Assembly (NCBI GenBank): GCA_035326705.1
Contig: DAOLES010000003.1
Location: 62,001 to 126,000 of the forward strand
Origin: Oligoflexia bacterium
GTDB lineage: Bacteria; Bdellovibrionota_G; JALEGL01
Reading direction: 5' to 3'
Length of the DNA: 64,000 nucleotides
Within the stretch, counting starts at the first letter, position 1. Each line of letters starts with the position of its first letter. The position numbers and the translations under genes are program-made. Below are positions 43,501 through 52,003 of this stretch, one piece after another. The notes beneath the pieces are model-generated. The model had not been told where the DNA came from, ran no database searches, and saw nothing but the letters and a program-made list of their open reading frames with translations.

Positions 43501-43892
43501 ATATGATTAAATGTTTTTGTAGCTTGCTCTTCTTCTTTGAGTTGACTTTGAGACAGCTGATCAGAAGGTAACTCAGCACTGGTCATTGTTGCGGTTTCTT
43601 CTATTTTAGCATTGGTCTTTGTTTGTTTAACAACTGGAGCTGATGGTTGAGGTTCGTCTTCGTCATCATCTTCATCATCTTCATCAAAAGAATATCCACC
43701 CGTCCCCTCAATGGCTTCAAGATCTATCATACCTGGAGCTAAATCATCATCTTCATTCTTATTTACTGGCTTAACTTGCTGCTGCGTTGAGTCTATTTTT
43801 TTGACGGGGTTTTCTTTTTCAACTTTGACATTTTTTTTATCTTCTTCGTCAAAGAGTTCATCATCCTCAAAAAAATCTTCAAAATCACCCAT
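40551..43892 (-). CDS. Giant TPR protein with an acidic N-terminus and one membrane helix
   Basis: 1113 residues. Residues 1-300 are extremely acidic and low-complexity (FEDFFEDDELFDEED; then Gln/Lys/Glu-rich). One transmembrane helix at about 326-346 (IRYIVIGVLCVSLGFAFFYK). The rest, about 370-1113, is a TPR superhelix of about 20 repeats (for example AEAFVEQGQYDAAYQVLARI). The N-terminal part is thus probably cytosolic and the TPR part periplasmic. It lies 8 bp after the barrel gene in the cytochrome-lipoprotein-barrel-TPR operon. This layout resembles envelope-spanning scaffold or motility (Glt-like) complexes, which is only an analogy. Confidence 0.8.
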   Translation of the reverse strand: MGDFEDFFEDDELFDEEDKKNVKVEKENPVKKIDSTQQQVKPVNKNEDDDLAPGMIDLEAIEGTGGYSFDEDDEDDDEDEPQPSAPVVKQTKTNAKIEETATMTSAELPSDQLSQSQLKEEEQATKTFNHMDHDEEQIDIHQVPKNEQLDQKSNVVKQALELSEDEKQKKISTVLSKSTQSILGQNQIKTPNIENNNIKEDLFINLDENELFNDIELLQEQETPQVNDEGIDFGSDIENTTEKNIESKHHVTDIEVDIPTVNSNKDKSIRGKAEDFDAFESFLKQGEKKIDEEDSVEEISQEIIEKKSKAVVLPPWLSKLSFPKVPIRYIVIGVLCVSLGFAFFYKKTIEQMVFNRVPYTPPSEIELQQISVILSKAKQEYLYDHALSQKKAIAYLNESLLIDPRHKESLYLKALLQSQMVIDEATTKKTVKNQDALVVLDEFYSDSQELLIAEAYSLLASEQDKKSLVMFEQLNEKYPENIDVSMGLAEAFVEQGQYDAAYQVLARINTGHRRVHFLKAFSLSQLDSKRAYEIYIKSIENISAYHPKLEYLKLKVGHSNQVLGLDYVDKFDAALRKNILKYPPRLLSAVYVILSEIYLESKDTEKAVISLQNAVKNSTDHKVFFKMALLQKKMGDFKKSLESYQKAYELMPDNEEYLVAYLQALRKANEYKKAIVLADEKSDKYKDSGNFLYEYSQIKRGLLRTEEALDHLNQAKEKDNKIEYDVAIATIYMENDDYEQAYKVVGEILEKDPQNEIALIYKSKILTAYHVFGLAEKSLGSIKKPYQRVYQIYQAYADYYFATEKKSSLAQLMSEVEKSDLNGYEKDMLLAKNLLINGKFDEALERLKSHQQKNEKDLALNALIAQTYLASDKPKLAITVLEESIKIKRTDFRTLFLLGVALVKAGQLDAGIEKLILASETQSKVPNVWFELQQAHIAKDNQEKVAFYFQQTTDRNPQFLPAYISMANYYFRSNLYSKAKPLYVKIIQMAPAEKEVYYNLAVIEKFNRNTDKAKAYFKKVIQLDKNNSQAYIALGILEEEGRNVTTAQSLFEKAKQVDPRNPEPYYLLGLSYRQSGRYRIALQHFQKYLDLNPNAKDKDAIEDQITFLRKNIN

Positions 43893-43900
43893 GCTTACAC

Positions 43901-44785
43901 CTAAAAAAGAACATCAACACTAACACCAAAGGTTTTATCCACCGGCTCAACTGTTTGTGAATAGACTCCAACCATATTTATCTTGGGTCCTTGCAACACC
44001 AATCCAGCACTAAAAAAATCAGCATCCCTGACATTATCTATGCCAAAACCTCCCCTTAGAAAAAAACCGTCCATTAAAAAAACTTCCCCACCAAAGTAAG
44101 CATTAAAACTATCTCCATTTGTCTTTGAAAGATCATTCTCTAAATCAACCAATAACTTTCCAGTACCTTCCAATTCCAACGCAACCCCACCAGCAATCAA
44201 AAGAGGGAATTCTTCAAAATTTTTACCTTGAAATATATGGTTCATTGTAAAGCCTAAACTCAGATAGTCCGATGGTTTAAATTGAATTCCAAGATCGGCA
44301 TCTACACCATCTGGACCACCCGTTTGCATACCAGAATATTTTGTTTTATAGGCTTTAATGTTTGTGCCAATGAAAAAATTCTTAGTAACATCTTTGGCCA
44401 ATGCAATGGCTGCGTAATTAATTTTTGCTTCAGTACCTTCTATGGTTGCTTTATCATAACCATAAAAAGCACCAAAAGATAATGCCTGTGATGCTCGATA
44501 ATCTGTTGCAAACAGTGACCATGGTGAAGAGCTTGTTGCTCCAGCAGACATATAAGACCCGCCAAAACTGACTTTATTTTTATGTCTAGCAATTGCGGCA
44601 GGGTTTAAAATCATATTTTGGCCTGAAGAGTATGTTGCTCTTCCAGCGCCACCAAATGAAAGGGTGTCCGCATTGTAAAAAAAGTTTTTGACTAAAGAAG
44701 TCTCGTCTATCCCTTGAGTAAACCCAAGGGATACAGAAGCTCCAAAAAATAAAACGTAACAGATCTTCAGCAATGAAGGTTTCAT
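43901..44785 (-). CDS. PorV-like outer-membrane beta-barrel
   Basis: 294 residues. Signal peptide ending FTQG. The pattern GGAGRATYSSGQNMILNPAAIARHKNKVSFGGSY is typical of the PorV/UPF0164 and FadL-like barrel families (NPAALA tract near residue 60). Alternating strands continue to VSVDVLF, a terminal-Phe barrel ending. Function unknown; in type IX secretion PorV is a shuttle partner, but no T9SS genes are seen. It sits between the SH3-like lipoprotein and the TPR gene in the operon, spaced 15 and 8 bp. Confidence 0.75.
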   Translation of the reverse strand: MKPSLLKICYVLFFGASVSLGFTQGIDETSLVKNFFYNADTLSFGGAGRATYSSGQNMILNPAAIARHKNKVSFGGSYMSAGATSSSPWSLFATDYRASQALSFGAFYGYDKATIEGTEAKINYAAIALAKDVTKNFFIGTNIKAYKTKYSGMQTGGPDGVDADLGIQFKPSDYLSLGFTMNHIFQGKNFEEFPLLIAGGVALELEGTGKLLVDLENDLSKTNGDSFNAYFGGEVFLMDGFFLRGGFGIDNVRDADFFSAGLVLQGPKINMVGVYSQTVEPVDKTFGVSVDVLF

Positions 44786-44800
44786 GCTAACGAAAGAGTC

Positions 44801-45436
44801 TTACTCATCTCCAAATAAATCTTCTTCAGAAAATAAGTCTTCTTCTCCTGATCCTCCTGATCCTTCTGATCCTTCTGATGCTGCCCCACCATCATCAAAA
44901 CTGCCACCTTCGTCAGAAAAGTCATCAAAACCACTTTCTTGGCCAGTGTCAAAGCCATCATCAAGGCCACCATCTGAAAATTCATCTGCTGGGGGAGGAG
45001 CTTGCCCTGCATCAAAGCCAGATTCTTCAATAGGCGGCGCATCAGAAAAACCCTCATTTGCCGGTAAAGACGCTCCTGCACCTGCTTGAGTATAATTGGT
45101 TAATATACGTATATTTTTACGCTCTACCCAGCCAAAACCTTCTGTATCAGAAGGACTTCTACTAATTTTTACCCAACCTTTTCGGTTCCCACCTCTAGGA
45201 TTGGTAATGACATAGACCACATCTTGTAAACCAAGTCTGTCTGGTAACAATGAGTTATCATCCCCGGTTACATCAACTTCCCTAGCACTAATTAAAGCTT
45301 TAACCACCGGTCTATCTGTTGGAATACCGTCTAAGCCGTCAACTGCACCGCCACCTTTACTCCCTGAACAAGAAGTCGACAGCATAGCTGTAGTAAAACA
45401 AACACCTATAATTAAAAAAAACTTTTTTATTCCCAT
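44801..45436 (-). CDS. Lipoprotein with SH3-like domain and acidic Gly/Ser tail
   Basis: 211 residues. Lipobox STSC (about Cys23). Residues 45-115 form a beta-rich SH3b-like domain (RGGNRKGWVKISRSPSDTEG then FGWVERKNIR), which in this context often binds peptidoglycan. The last about 90 residues are an acidic Gly/Asp/Ser-rich tail with little structure. It overlaps the cytochrome gene by 10 bp and leads to the barrel gene, so it belongs to the envelope cluster. A competing frame of 99 codons inside its tail is a shadow of the biased composition. Confidence 0.72.
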   Translation of the reverse strand: MGIKKFFLIIGVCFTTAMLSTSCSGSKGGGAVDGLDGIPTDRPVVKALISAREVDVTGDDNSLLPDRLGLQDVVYVITNPRGGNRKGWVKISRSPSDTEGFGWVERKNIRILTNYTQAGAGASLPANEGFSDAPPIEESGFDAGQAPPPADEFSDGGLDDGFDTGQESGFDDFSDEGGSFDDGGAASEGSEGSGGSGEEDLFSEEDLFGDE

Positions 45437-45843
45437 TCTAATGAATCTCCTGGCTGACGTTTATGCGAAACTACAACATCACGTATAAACTCTGAACTGT
45501 AAGGCACGTCTCTACCCAACACTTTTTGGTGGCAATTGTTACATGTTTGATCAATGTTTTCTGGAGCCTGAGGATTACGAATCAAGCCATCATGTGCATC
45601 ATCTTTTTCTTCAGCCCAAGGGTTACCCAAGTGACAAGTGTCACAGCGGTAACTATGGCGTCTAGCAATAGGCTGTTGAAAAGCATGACACGGCAAACAA
45701 ACCCTTTCGTTCCCCCAAAGCTTTTCTGCTTGCGATCTAGATCCACCATCAATGCCGCCACCTGACTTAGAAGAACATGCATTAACAAGAACCGTCAACA
45801 AGCATAATACAAAAGCAAAACATAATTGTGTAAAAAGTCTCAT
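45427..45843 (-). CDS. Triheme cytochrome c lipoprotein
   Basis: 138 residues. Lipobox VNAC (Cys23), a Gly/Ser linker, then three CxxCH heme motifs: CLPCH, CDTCH and CNNCH, with a Lys-rich tail. This spacing is like short NapC/cytochrome c3-type domains. It should carry electrons on the periplasmic face of a membrane. First gene of the four-gene envelope cluster, sharing 10 bp with the next gene, which makes an association with a barrel and TPR scaffold worth testing. Confidence 0.9.
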   Translation of the reverse strand: MRLFTQLCFAFVLCLLTVLVNACSSKSGGGIDGGSRSQAEKLWGNERVCLPCHAFQQPIARRHSYRCDTCHLGNPWAEEKDDAHDGLIRNPQAPENIDQTCNNCHQKVLGRDVPYSSEFIRDVVVSHKRQPGDSLEWE

Positions 45844-45928
45844 AGCTTTAAGTGTAACAAATAATTGAGAAAAACCACAAAAAAAACTATTTTATTTAAT
45901 TATTTTATAATCAATACCTTCAATAAAA

Positions 45929-45955
45929 AAGGCACGCTCAAATTTGGCATGCCTT
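45929..45955 (-). terminator. Intrinsic terminator after the IHF/HU gene
   Basis: Stem AAGGCA/TGCCTT with an inner GC/GC pair and one C-A mismatch. On the minus strand it is followed by TTTTTT. It ends transcription from rho and ihf. Confidence 0.8.
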
Positions 45956-45991
45956 GGTCTAAACAGTTTTCTATTTTAATTTGTAAGGGTT

Positions 45992-46312
45992 TTAAAACTC
46001 TTCAGAAGAGCTTTCTGATTTTAAGCTATCAACATAAGCCTCATTCACAGCCTCTCTGAGCTCTTTTCCAACCTTAAAAAATGGGCGTTTCTTAGGCTTA
46101 ACAGATACTTTCTCACCTGTTTTTGGATTGCGGCCCATGTAAGCCTTGTAGTCTTTTATTTTAAAACTACCAAAGCCTCTAATTTCAATACGATCACCAC
46201 TTTGCAAGGCCTCTATCATTGAATCAAAAATCAACTCAACAATCATTTCTGCTTGACGTTTGGGAAGATTGATTCGCTCAGATAGATTTTCTATTAAATC
46301 AGATTTTGTCAT
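45992..46312 (-). CDS. HU/IHF family DNA-binding protein
   Basis: 106 residues from ATG 46312 (AAGGA upstream). SDLIENLSERINLPKRQAE opens the dimerisation helices, IEIRGFGSFKIKDYKA is the beta-saddle, and YMGRNPKTGEKVSV the DNA-bending arm with the conserved Pro. The longer frame before 46312 has no support. An N-terminal 'MTKSDLIENL' pattern is nearer IHF-alpha than HU, but the two cannot be split from sequence alone. The Ser/Glu-rich tail (SSSEEF) is unusual for the family. It follows rho by 75 bp and shares a terminator. Confidence 0.92.
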   Translation of the reverse strand: MTKSDLIENLSERINLPKRQAEMIVELIFDSMIEALQSGDRIEIRGFGSFKIKDYKAYMGRNPKTGEKVSVKPKKRPFFKVGKELREAVNEAYVDSLKSESSSEEF

Positions 46313-46387
46313 ATGTCCTTCTTTCGCAATCTTCGTTACTCTTCCTATAATGGCACAATAAACACCTGATATCAAAAGAAAAATTAT

Positions 46388-47635
46388 TTATTGATTCATT
46401 GATTCAAGAAACTCTTCATTGGATTTACTTTTTTTAACTTTGTCCAAAATAAATTCCATTGCATCAACCCCATTAAGAGGTTGTAAAAGTTTTCTTAAAA
46501 CCCATACCCTATTTAGGGTAGCTTCTTCTAATAAAAGCTCCTCTTTTCTGGTTCCAGAACGATTGATATCAATAGCAGGATAAATTCTACGGTCAGCAAT
46601 TTTGCGATCTAAAACAATTTCCATGTTACCGGTACCTTTAAACTCTTCAAAAATAACTTCATCCATTCTTGATCCAGTATCAATCAATGCTGTAGCCACA
46701 ATAGTTAAGCTACCACCATCCTCTACATTTCTTGCCGCACCAAAAAAACGCTTGGGTCTGTGTAATGCATTTGAATCAACACCACCTGAAAGAATTTTCC
46801 CTGACGCTGGAACCACTGAGTTATAAGCTCTGGCTAAACGCGTGATTGAATCAAGTAAAATTACAACATCTTTTTTATGTTCAACCAATCTTTTTGCTTT
46901 TTCAATAACCATCTCTGCAACTTGCACGTGACGTTGAGCCGGTTCATCAAAAGTTGAACTCACAACTTCTCCTTTTACTGTGCGTTTCATATCCGTTACT
47001 TCTTCAGGACGCTCATCAATCAACAAAACCAACAGTTCAATTTCAGGATGATTCTTGCTGATCGACTTTGCTATATCTTGCAAAATTGTTGTTTTACCTG
47101 ATCGAGGAGGAGAAACAATTAGGCCGCGTTGCCCTTTACCAATGGGGCACATCATATCCATGATACGCGTTGAATATGTTTTTGGGTTTGATTCTAGCTG
47201 GATTCTTTCTTGTGGATATAATGGGGTAAGGTTATCAAAGTGAACTTTATTCCTAAATTTTTCTGGTTTATCCCCATTGATTGTTTCTAACTTATGTAAG
47301 GCAAAATAACGTTCGGAATCTTTTGGAGGGCGAATGGTGCCAGTAATGGTATCCCCTGTTTTAATATGGTAACGGCGAATTTGCGCTGGTGAAACATAAA
47401 TATCATCTGGACCAGGAATGTAGTTGCAATCTGCTGAACGCAAGAACCCAAAGCCATCTGGTAAAATTTCTAAAACACCTTCTGCTTCTATCGCTTCCTT
47501 ATTTGTAGATGCTGCTTGTAAAATAGCAAAAATAAGCTCTTGTTTTCTTAAAGCTCCTGCATCTTCAACTTTTAATTCTTCTGCCAATTCGTTCAACTGA
47601 CTTACTTTTTTCTCTTTTAATTCACGTAAATTCAC
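46388..47635 (-). CDS. rho: Transcription termination factor Rho
   Basis: 415 residues, the usual size. Hexameric RNA helicase ending untranslated transcripts. N-terminal RNA-binding domain (LPDGFGFLRS, YVSPAQIRRY), Walker A SPPRSGKTTIL, Walker B VVILLDSITRLARAYN, and the secondary RNA site GKILSGGVDSNALHRPKRFFGAARN. Start GTG at 47635 with GGGG about 5 nt upstream. Its leader is long: a TATAAA box lies about 110 bp upstream. Rho often autoregulates through its leader. Confidence 0.97.
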   Translation of the reverse strand: MNLRELKEKKVSQLNELAEELKVEDAGALRKQELIFAILQAASTNKEAIEAEGVLEILPDGFGFLRSADCNYIPGPDDIYVSPAQIRRYHIKTGDTITGTIRPPKDSERYFALHKLETINGDKPEKFRNKVHFDNLTPLYPQERIQLESNPKTYSTRIMDMMCPIGKGQRGLIVSPPRSGKTTILQDIAKSISKNHPEIELLVLLIDERPEEVTDMKRTVKGEVVSSTFDEPAQRHVQVAEMVIEKAKRLVEHKKDVVILLDSITRLARAYNSVVPASGKILSGGVDSNALHRPKRFFGAARNVEDGGSLTIVATALIDTGSRMDEVIFEEFKGTGNMEIVLDRKIADRRIYPAIDINRSGTRKEELLLEEATLNRVWVLRKLLQPLNGVDAMEFILDKVKKSKSNEEFLESMNQ

Positions 47636-48002
47636 AATAACCCCATATCAATTATTTATATTTAATTAACTACTACAATCAAAATTTAATGATTAAACCA
47701 TTTACCTCATTGCCACAAAGGGCTTTCTACACTATGTATTGGAATACTTTATAGAGGCGAGACTGGCGTTTAAAAAAGCTTAACGAAGTCTACAAAACAT
47801 CTTTAATCAAAAAAGCCTTATAAAAGCAACTGTTTTTACATTTATTATTTTTCTAGACCTTATAAGCAAAATAAATTCTAAACCTCCTCATAGTTCAAAT
47901 TTCTTTACTAAATAAAATTAAATAACTTCAATTGTGTTTTACAAACCCAACAACTTAGGAATAAGTTTAGTCGTAGAAAAAATTATGCTAAACTGTGTTT
48001 CT
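47636..48002. other. rho leader and divergent spacer, 367 bp
   Basis: Minus-strand TATAAA (47753-47748) with TTTTTT 18 bp upstream is a possible rho promoter giving a leader of about 106 nt. The rest is AT-rich without an ORF on either strand. No strong hairpin seen. The other side must carry the start of the gene at 48003. Confidence 0.35.
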
Positions 48003-48845
48003 ATGCGTCAAATTTGCTTATTATTTTTGTTAACCACTTTATTTAATTCATTCATTGTTTTTGCTTATGACGACACCACCGCCTACAGTAACTTAATCAT
48101 TGGTTTGCGCGACTTAAGTTTAGAACAACACTTAGCGGCAATAGAGGATTATTTAGAAAAAAATCCAAACAGCTTGTACAAAACTGAAATTGAGCACAAC
48201 ATTGCTGCCTTACAAAAACTAGTTGAAAAAGAAACCTTGCCTGAACAAGAAAGCCAAAAAGCAAAAGATACCGAGTTGTTTTTTAAAGCACAAGGTTTGG
48301 CCAAGACACTACCATTGGCAGAAAAAATACAACTTTGGCAACAGTTCATTCATGAAAACCCGCATTCAATTTACCTCAAAGATGCCAAATACAATCTAAA
48401 TAAATTACAAGAGAGAAAGAACGCTTTAGACCCACAAAACTCTATAAACACAAGTATTGCTCAGAGCCAAGAAACGCTTGTCGCTAAAAAACTCCCCTAC
48501 AAAGACCCAAAAAAAGCCATGACACTAGCAACAACTGCTGGCTTGGTAGTTCCAGGTATGGGCCACTGGTATACTGAAGACTATATACCGGCCGGTATTT
48601 TTGCAGGACTTCGTGTTGTTGGGATTGGTTTATTTACCAAGGGCTATTATGATAATTCAAGATCAACGCAAGTCACCGGCTTTTTAATTGGCTTGTTCTC
48701 ATACATTGCTGACATTGCTGATGCCCCATTTTCAGTTGAACGTTATAACGACAGAGTGGATAAAGAAATGCAGAATCAAGTATTAAACTTTAATCAAAGC
48801 CAAGACTACCCTACACATAACTTTGTTTTTTCTTTTAAATTCTAA
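48003..48845 (+). CDS. Secreted/membrane protein with a C-terminal TM2-like domain
   Basis: 280 residues from ATG 48003 (signal MRQICLLFLLTTLFNSFIVFA). Residues about 25-180 are helical and Glu/Lys/Gln-rich with two related halves, LEQHLAAIEDYLEKNPNSLYK and IQLWQQFIHENPHSIYL, like degenerate TPR units. Around 190-240 lies MTLATTAGLVVPGMGHWY then two hydrophobic stretches, resembling the DUF5683/TM2 class of small membrane domains. Its function is unknown. The 23-codon longer frame is less likely since the signal starts later. It converges with cvpA. Confidence 0.65.
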   Translation: MRQICLLFLLTTLFNSFIVFAYDDTTAYSNLIIGLRDLSLEQHLAAIEDYLEKNPNSLYKTEIEHNIAALQKLVEKETLPEQESQKAKDTELFFKAQGLAKTLPLAEKIQLWQQFIHENPHSIYLKDAKYNLNKLQERKNALDPQNSINTSIAQSQETLVAKKLPYKDPKKAMTLATTAGLVVPGMGHWYTEDYIPAGIFAGLRVVGIGLFTKGYYDNSRSTQVTGFLIGLFSYIADIADAPFSVERYNDRVDKEMQNQVLNFNQSQDYPTHNFVFSFKF

Positions 48846-48857
48846 AAGTTCTTAAAC

Positions 48858-49463
48858 TTAATCTAGACCTTCTAACAATTTATCTAAGGATTGATTGGCA
48901 AGCTCAGACTGAACATGTTCAGTAACTTTTTTTTCTACAGTTTTCTTGTTTTTAGCAATTTTTTCTTCAATTGATTTTTTTTGATTTTCAGAAAGACTGG
49001 GTTTTGCAAAATTATTTTTTAGTGGTGAATATTCTATCCATGTCATGATTTGAGTGTTGGCATAAATACTTTTTGCCTCTGGGTGCCATGAAATAAGAAT
49101 ATATAATAAATAAACAATACATAGCCCTTTGGCAATTCCAACAAAAAAACCTAAAAATCGATTGGTGTATTTGGTGATGGCTAAAGAATTAATCACATGA
49201 TTGTGAATCAATTTACTTAAAAGCTGTAAGGCTAAAAAAATACCAAGTCCAGCAATAATCCATGCCGCTCGTGAGGCAATCATCTCTGGTAACTTTATAA
49301 AACCCGCTATAAAATGCTCTACTCCAGGCGCAAACCAAGGAGCCCCAATATACGCAAGCAGCAAAGCCAACAAGCTCATAACCTGAGTAAAAAATCCTTT
49401 AAAAAAGCCATACACAGCAAACAAGCCAAGAATGGTCAAGCACAGAGCATCCAGTTGTGCCAT
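48858..49463 (-). CDS. cvpA: CvpA family membrane protein
   Basis: 201 residues, four hydrophobic segments (LTILGLFAVYGFFKGFF; LLALLLAYIGAPWFAPG; IIAGLGIFLALQLLSK; FVGIAKGLCIVYLLYIL), then a soluble tail rich in Lys/Glu. The pattern FxKGFFTQVMSLL and NRFLGFFVGIAKG is CvpA (PF02674), linked to colicin V production and envelope maintenance. The ATG at 49463 shares its first base with the degP stop TGA, and GAGGA sits upstream, so the pair is coupled. Confidence 0.88.
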   Translation of the reverse strand: MAQLDALCLTILGLFAVYGFFKGFFTQVMSLLALLLAYIGAPWFAPGVEHFIAGFIKLPEMIASRAAWIIAGLGIFLALQLLSKLIHNHVINSLAITKYTNRFLGFFVGIAKGLCIVYLLYILISWHPEAKSIYANTQIMTWIEYSPLKNNFAKPSLSENQKKSIEEKIAKNKKTVEKKVTEHVQSELANQSLDKLLEGLD

Positions 49464-50902
49464 CAAAGCTTTTCCTCTTCAAAGCGAAAGGCAATAAACA
49501 AAGCTCTTTCCTGTTTTTGAACCCGCAACAATATATAATCTCCTGAACGCATATCTTTGACTAATTTTGCATATTTTTCAACACTGGTCATGTTTTGTTG
49601 ATTCAACTGCAAAATAATATCTCCAACGCGTAAGCCCTCTTTAAAAGCTTGACTATTGGGTTTAATTTTTACAATTTTAAGTCCTTGTTCTTTGGATCCT
49701 TTTGCCAAAGGTTTCACAACCAAACCCAAAGCATCATAATCTGTCTTAACTTGTTGTTCTGTGGCTTGAACTTGTGTTTCTTCTTGACGCTTTTCAAGCT
49801 TCACCTTTGGAAATAACACTTGACCATCACGAATAATTTTTACAGTGATTTTTTTATCTGTATTGGATGTAGCCACCACTGCACTTAACTGTGTCCACTT
49901 TTCAATGGTTTTATCACCAAACTTAAGCACTACATCTCCAGCTTTTAAACCTGCTTTTTCTGCTGGACTGTCTTTGAGGACTTGCGCGATAAGAGCCCCT
50001 TGCTTACTTTTAAGTCGCATAGCCTTAACATGATCTTGGGTTAATTGTTGAATCTGCACACCCAGCCAGGCCCTTTCTACTTTACCTGTTTCCTTTAAAC
50101 TTAAAAGAATGGTTTTTGCCATATTGATGGGGATAGCAAAACCCAAGCCCTGCCCTGAAGCAATAATTGCGGTATTGATTCCTACAACTTCTCCATGAAT
50201 ATTTAATAAAGGACCGCCAGAATTTCCTGGGTTAATTGATGCATCGGTTTGTATTAAGTCATCATATTCACTGATACCAATAGAACGCTCTTTGGCACTA
50301 ACAATCCCTTGGGTGGTTGTGTGTGACAACCCAAAAGGGTTACCAATGGCAACAACAACATCCCCCACTTCTAATTGATCTGAATCACCTAAGACCACAG
50401 AAGGAAACTTTATTTTTTGATCTGAGATTTTCAAAAGTGCTAAATCTGTTTTTGCATCTTGACCAATGACTTTTGCTTCATACTCTTTTTCATCAGAGAA
50501 AATCACTACAACTCGGCTAGCACCATCGACAACATGGTTGTTGGTTACCACATACCCTTGCTCACTAAGCACAAACCCTGAGCCCAGTCCTCTTTGTTCT
50601 TGTTTTGGCATTTCTTGTTGATTTTTAAAGCCAAAAAAACGTTCAAAAAACTCTTGATTAAGGTTAGGACCAAAAGGTGCCATTTTACCTTGATGATCTG
50701 CAACCAACTTTTCTACCCTTATATTAACCACAGCTTCAGCATTGGCTTTGGCAACATTAACATAAGCTTTAGGAGATAAGTTTTTTAAATCCTTGTTGAC
50801 CAGCTTATCTTTGTTATCTTGACCATTACGCCAAAACGCCGCTTGTGAGCTTGGTAAAGCTATAAAAATAAATGTTATTGCCATCCACAAAAGTTTTTTC
50901 AT
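49463..50902 (-). CDS. Periplasmic serine protease DegP/HtrA
   Basis: 479 residues. Signal peptide ending SSQAAF. Catalytic triad His123 (TNNHVVDGA), Asp153 (KTDLALL) and Ser228 (NPGNSGGPL). Two PDZ domains follow (about 255-350 and 385-470; GLKAGDVVLKFGD and EGLRVGDIILQL). It degrades or holds misfolded envelope proteins. ATG 50902 has AAGGAG 6 nt upstream; the longer frame to 50929 does not. The cvpA gene follows directly. Confidence 0.95.
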   Translation of the reverse strand: MKKLLWMAITFIFIALPSSQAAFWRNGQDNKDKLVNKDLKNLSPKAYVNVAKANAEAVVNIRVEKLVADHQGKMAPFGPNLNQEFFERFFGFKNQQEMPKQEQRGLGSGFVLSEQGYVVTNNHVVDGASRVVVIFSDEKEYEAKVIGQDAKTDLALLKISDQKIKFPSVVLGDSDQLEVGDVVVAIGNPFGLSHTTTQGIVSAKERSIGISEYDDLIQTDASINPGNSGGPLLNIHGEVVGINTAIIASGQGLGFAIPINMAKTILLSLKETGKVERAWLGVQIQQLTQDHVKAMRLKSKQGALIAQVLKDSPAEKAGLKAGDVVLKFGDKTIEKWTQLSAVVATSNTDKKITVKIIRDGQVLFPKVKLEKRQEETQVQATEQQVKTDYDALGLVVKPLAKGSKEQGLKIVKIKPNSQAFKEGLRVGDIILQLNQQNMTSVEKYAKLVKDMRSGDYILLRVQKQERALFIAFRFEEEKL

Positions 50903-50993
50903 CGTCTTCTCCTTAATAAACACCAGCATATAAACTAGGTGTCATGATAAACACTTCTTTGGCTTCGTCAATGATCGTAGTTAACGTGACAAC

Positions 50994-51022
50994 TTGACAA
51001 ATAATGCAATGTGTTATATTTA
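50994..51022 (+). promoter_or_regulatory. Promoter of the PilZ gene pair
   Basis: Consensus TTGACA (50994-50999). TATTTA follows after 17 bp, or TATATT after 15 bp. The leader is about 105 nt, longer than at most promoters here, and both PilZ genes have good ribosome sites. Confidence 0.55.
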
Positions 51023-51134
51023 TTGTGCGGATATTGATTGTTATTATTTTTTTAAACGTGAAAATCTCATTTAAAAAAATAGCCGCAGTTAATTTTATCT
51101 TGTATTTTTAACCATTTAATAATAGGAAAAGCAT

Positions 51135-51539
51135 ATGGCATCATTTAAAGAACAACTGTCTGCAGATAAATTTGAAAAACGCCGCATCCCAAGATTTCCA
51201 GTTCAACTTCCTGCTCAAATTGGAAAAGAAGCAGATTTGTCCTCTATTTGTACTGATTTAAGCTCGCAAGGTCTTGCAATGGAAACTTCTTTAGACATCT
51301 ATGTGGGACAACGTGTTTCTGTTAAAGTCTTTATTGCCCATAACCAACTCCCTCTACAAATGCTGGGTCAAGTGGTTTGGAAACATGATAGTGATGCTAT
51401 TGACACATCTTCAAAGCCTGTTTATGAAATAGGTATTAGATTTGTTAAGCCAATGCCCAATCCATGGAAACTTCCACATGATCCCGGCTCTTTTGCCGAT
51501 TCACCTGAAGATTTCTTTGGCGAAGAAATTTCCTTTTAA
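51135..51539 (+). CDS. PilZ domain protein
   Basis: 134 residues, soluble, a single PilZ domain. The c-di-GMP motif RxxxR is present as RRIPRFPVQLP, and the second motif as DLSSQGLAMETS (D/NxSxxG). The tail (residues about 100-134) is acidic and disordered. Good ribosome site (AGGAA). First of two adjacent PilZ genes; a third, longer one lies at 1419. Such single-domain proteins act as c-di-GMP adaptors; no partner gene is visible. Confidence 0.88.
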   Translation: MASFKEQLSADKFEKRRIPRFPVQLPAQIGKEADLSSICTDLSSQGLAMETSLDIYVGQRVSVKVFIAHNQLPLQMLGQVVWKHDSDAIDTSSKPVYEIGIRFVKPMPNPWKLPHDPGSFADSPEDFFGEEISF

Positions 51540-51566
51540 TTAAGTTATTTTTTTTTTGGAGGCTTT

Positions 51567-51977
51567 ATGGCTCTAACAGTTCAAAACAATGCGCGTCAAA
51601 ACTTAAGGCTAAAGTACAGCTCTGCTTTACATTTCACCAAACATCCAGACATTACTGCTCAGGAACAGGGTGGGCAGCTTTTCCAAGCACAAACTAAAAA
51701 CTTTTCTGCACACGGCCTACAAATTGTATGCGCCAATAGCTTGGTCCCTGGCCAAAAATTAAAAATTTATCTCAATTTAGAACCCTATGGCATTATTCCA
51801 GTAGATGTCGTAGTTAAGTGGACCCGCATTGAAACATCTCCAGATGCAAGTCCTTATTGGTTGCGCTGCGGTTTATATATTGATTATAGCCGTGGTTTTG
51901 AATCAAAAAAGACCATTTTTTCTTACTTAAAAGAGCGCTTCTTACAAGCTAAAATTATGCTGCATGCCTATGCCTAA
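51567..51977 (+). CDS. PilZ domain protein (second of a pair)
   Basis: 136 residues. The first motif is weaker (RQNLRLKYSS rather than RxxxR in full), and the second is NFSAHGLQIV. Barrel strands follow (VPGQKLKIYLNLEP, IPVDVVVKWTR). Divergent from the 51135 copy but clearly the same fold. Ribosome site GGAGG. 27 bp after the first PilZ gene, so cotranscribed; the pair may respond differently to c-di-GMP. Confidence 0.82.
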   Translation: MALTVQNNARQNLRLKYSSALHFTKHPDITAQEQGGQLFQAQTKNFSAHGLQIVCANSLVPGQKLKIYLNLEPYGIIPVDVVVKWTRIETSPDASPYWLRCGLYIDYSRGFESKKTIFSYLKERFLQAKIMLHAYA

Positions 51978-52003
51978 TTACTTACAATGATATAAATAAT
52001 ATA

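Noticed and set aside
44782..45089. Additional frames on both strands inside the acidic-tail lipoprotein and barrel start
   Set aside because: They come from the biased GAT/TCT composition of the Gly/Ser/Asp tail; the lipoprotein frame carries the lipobox and SH3-like domain.
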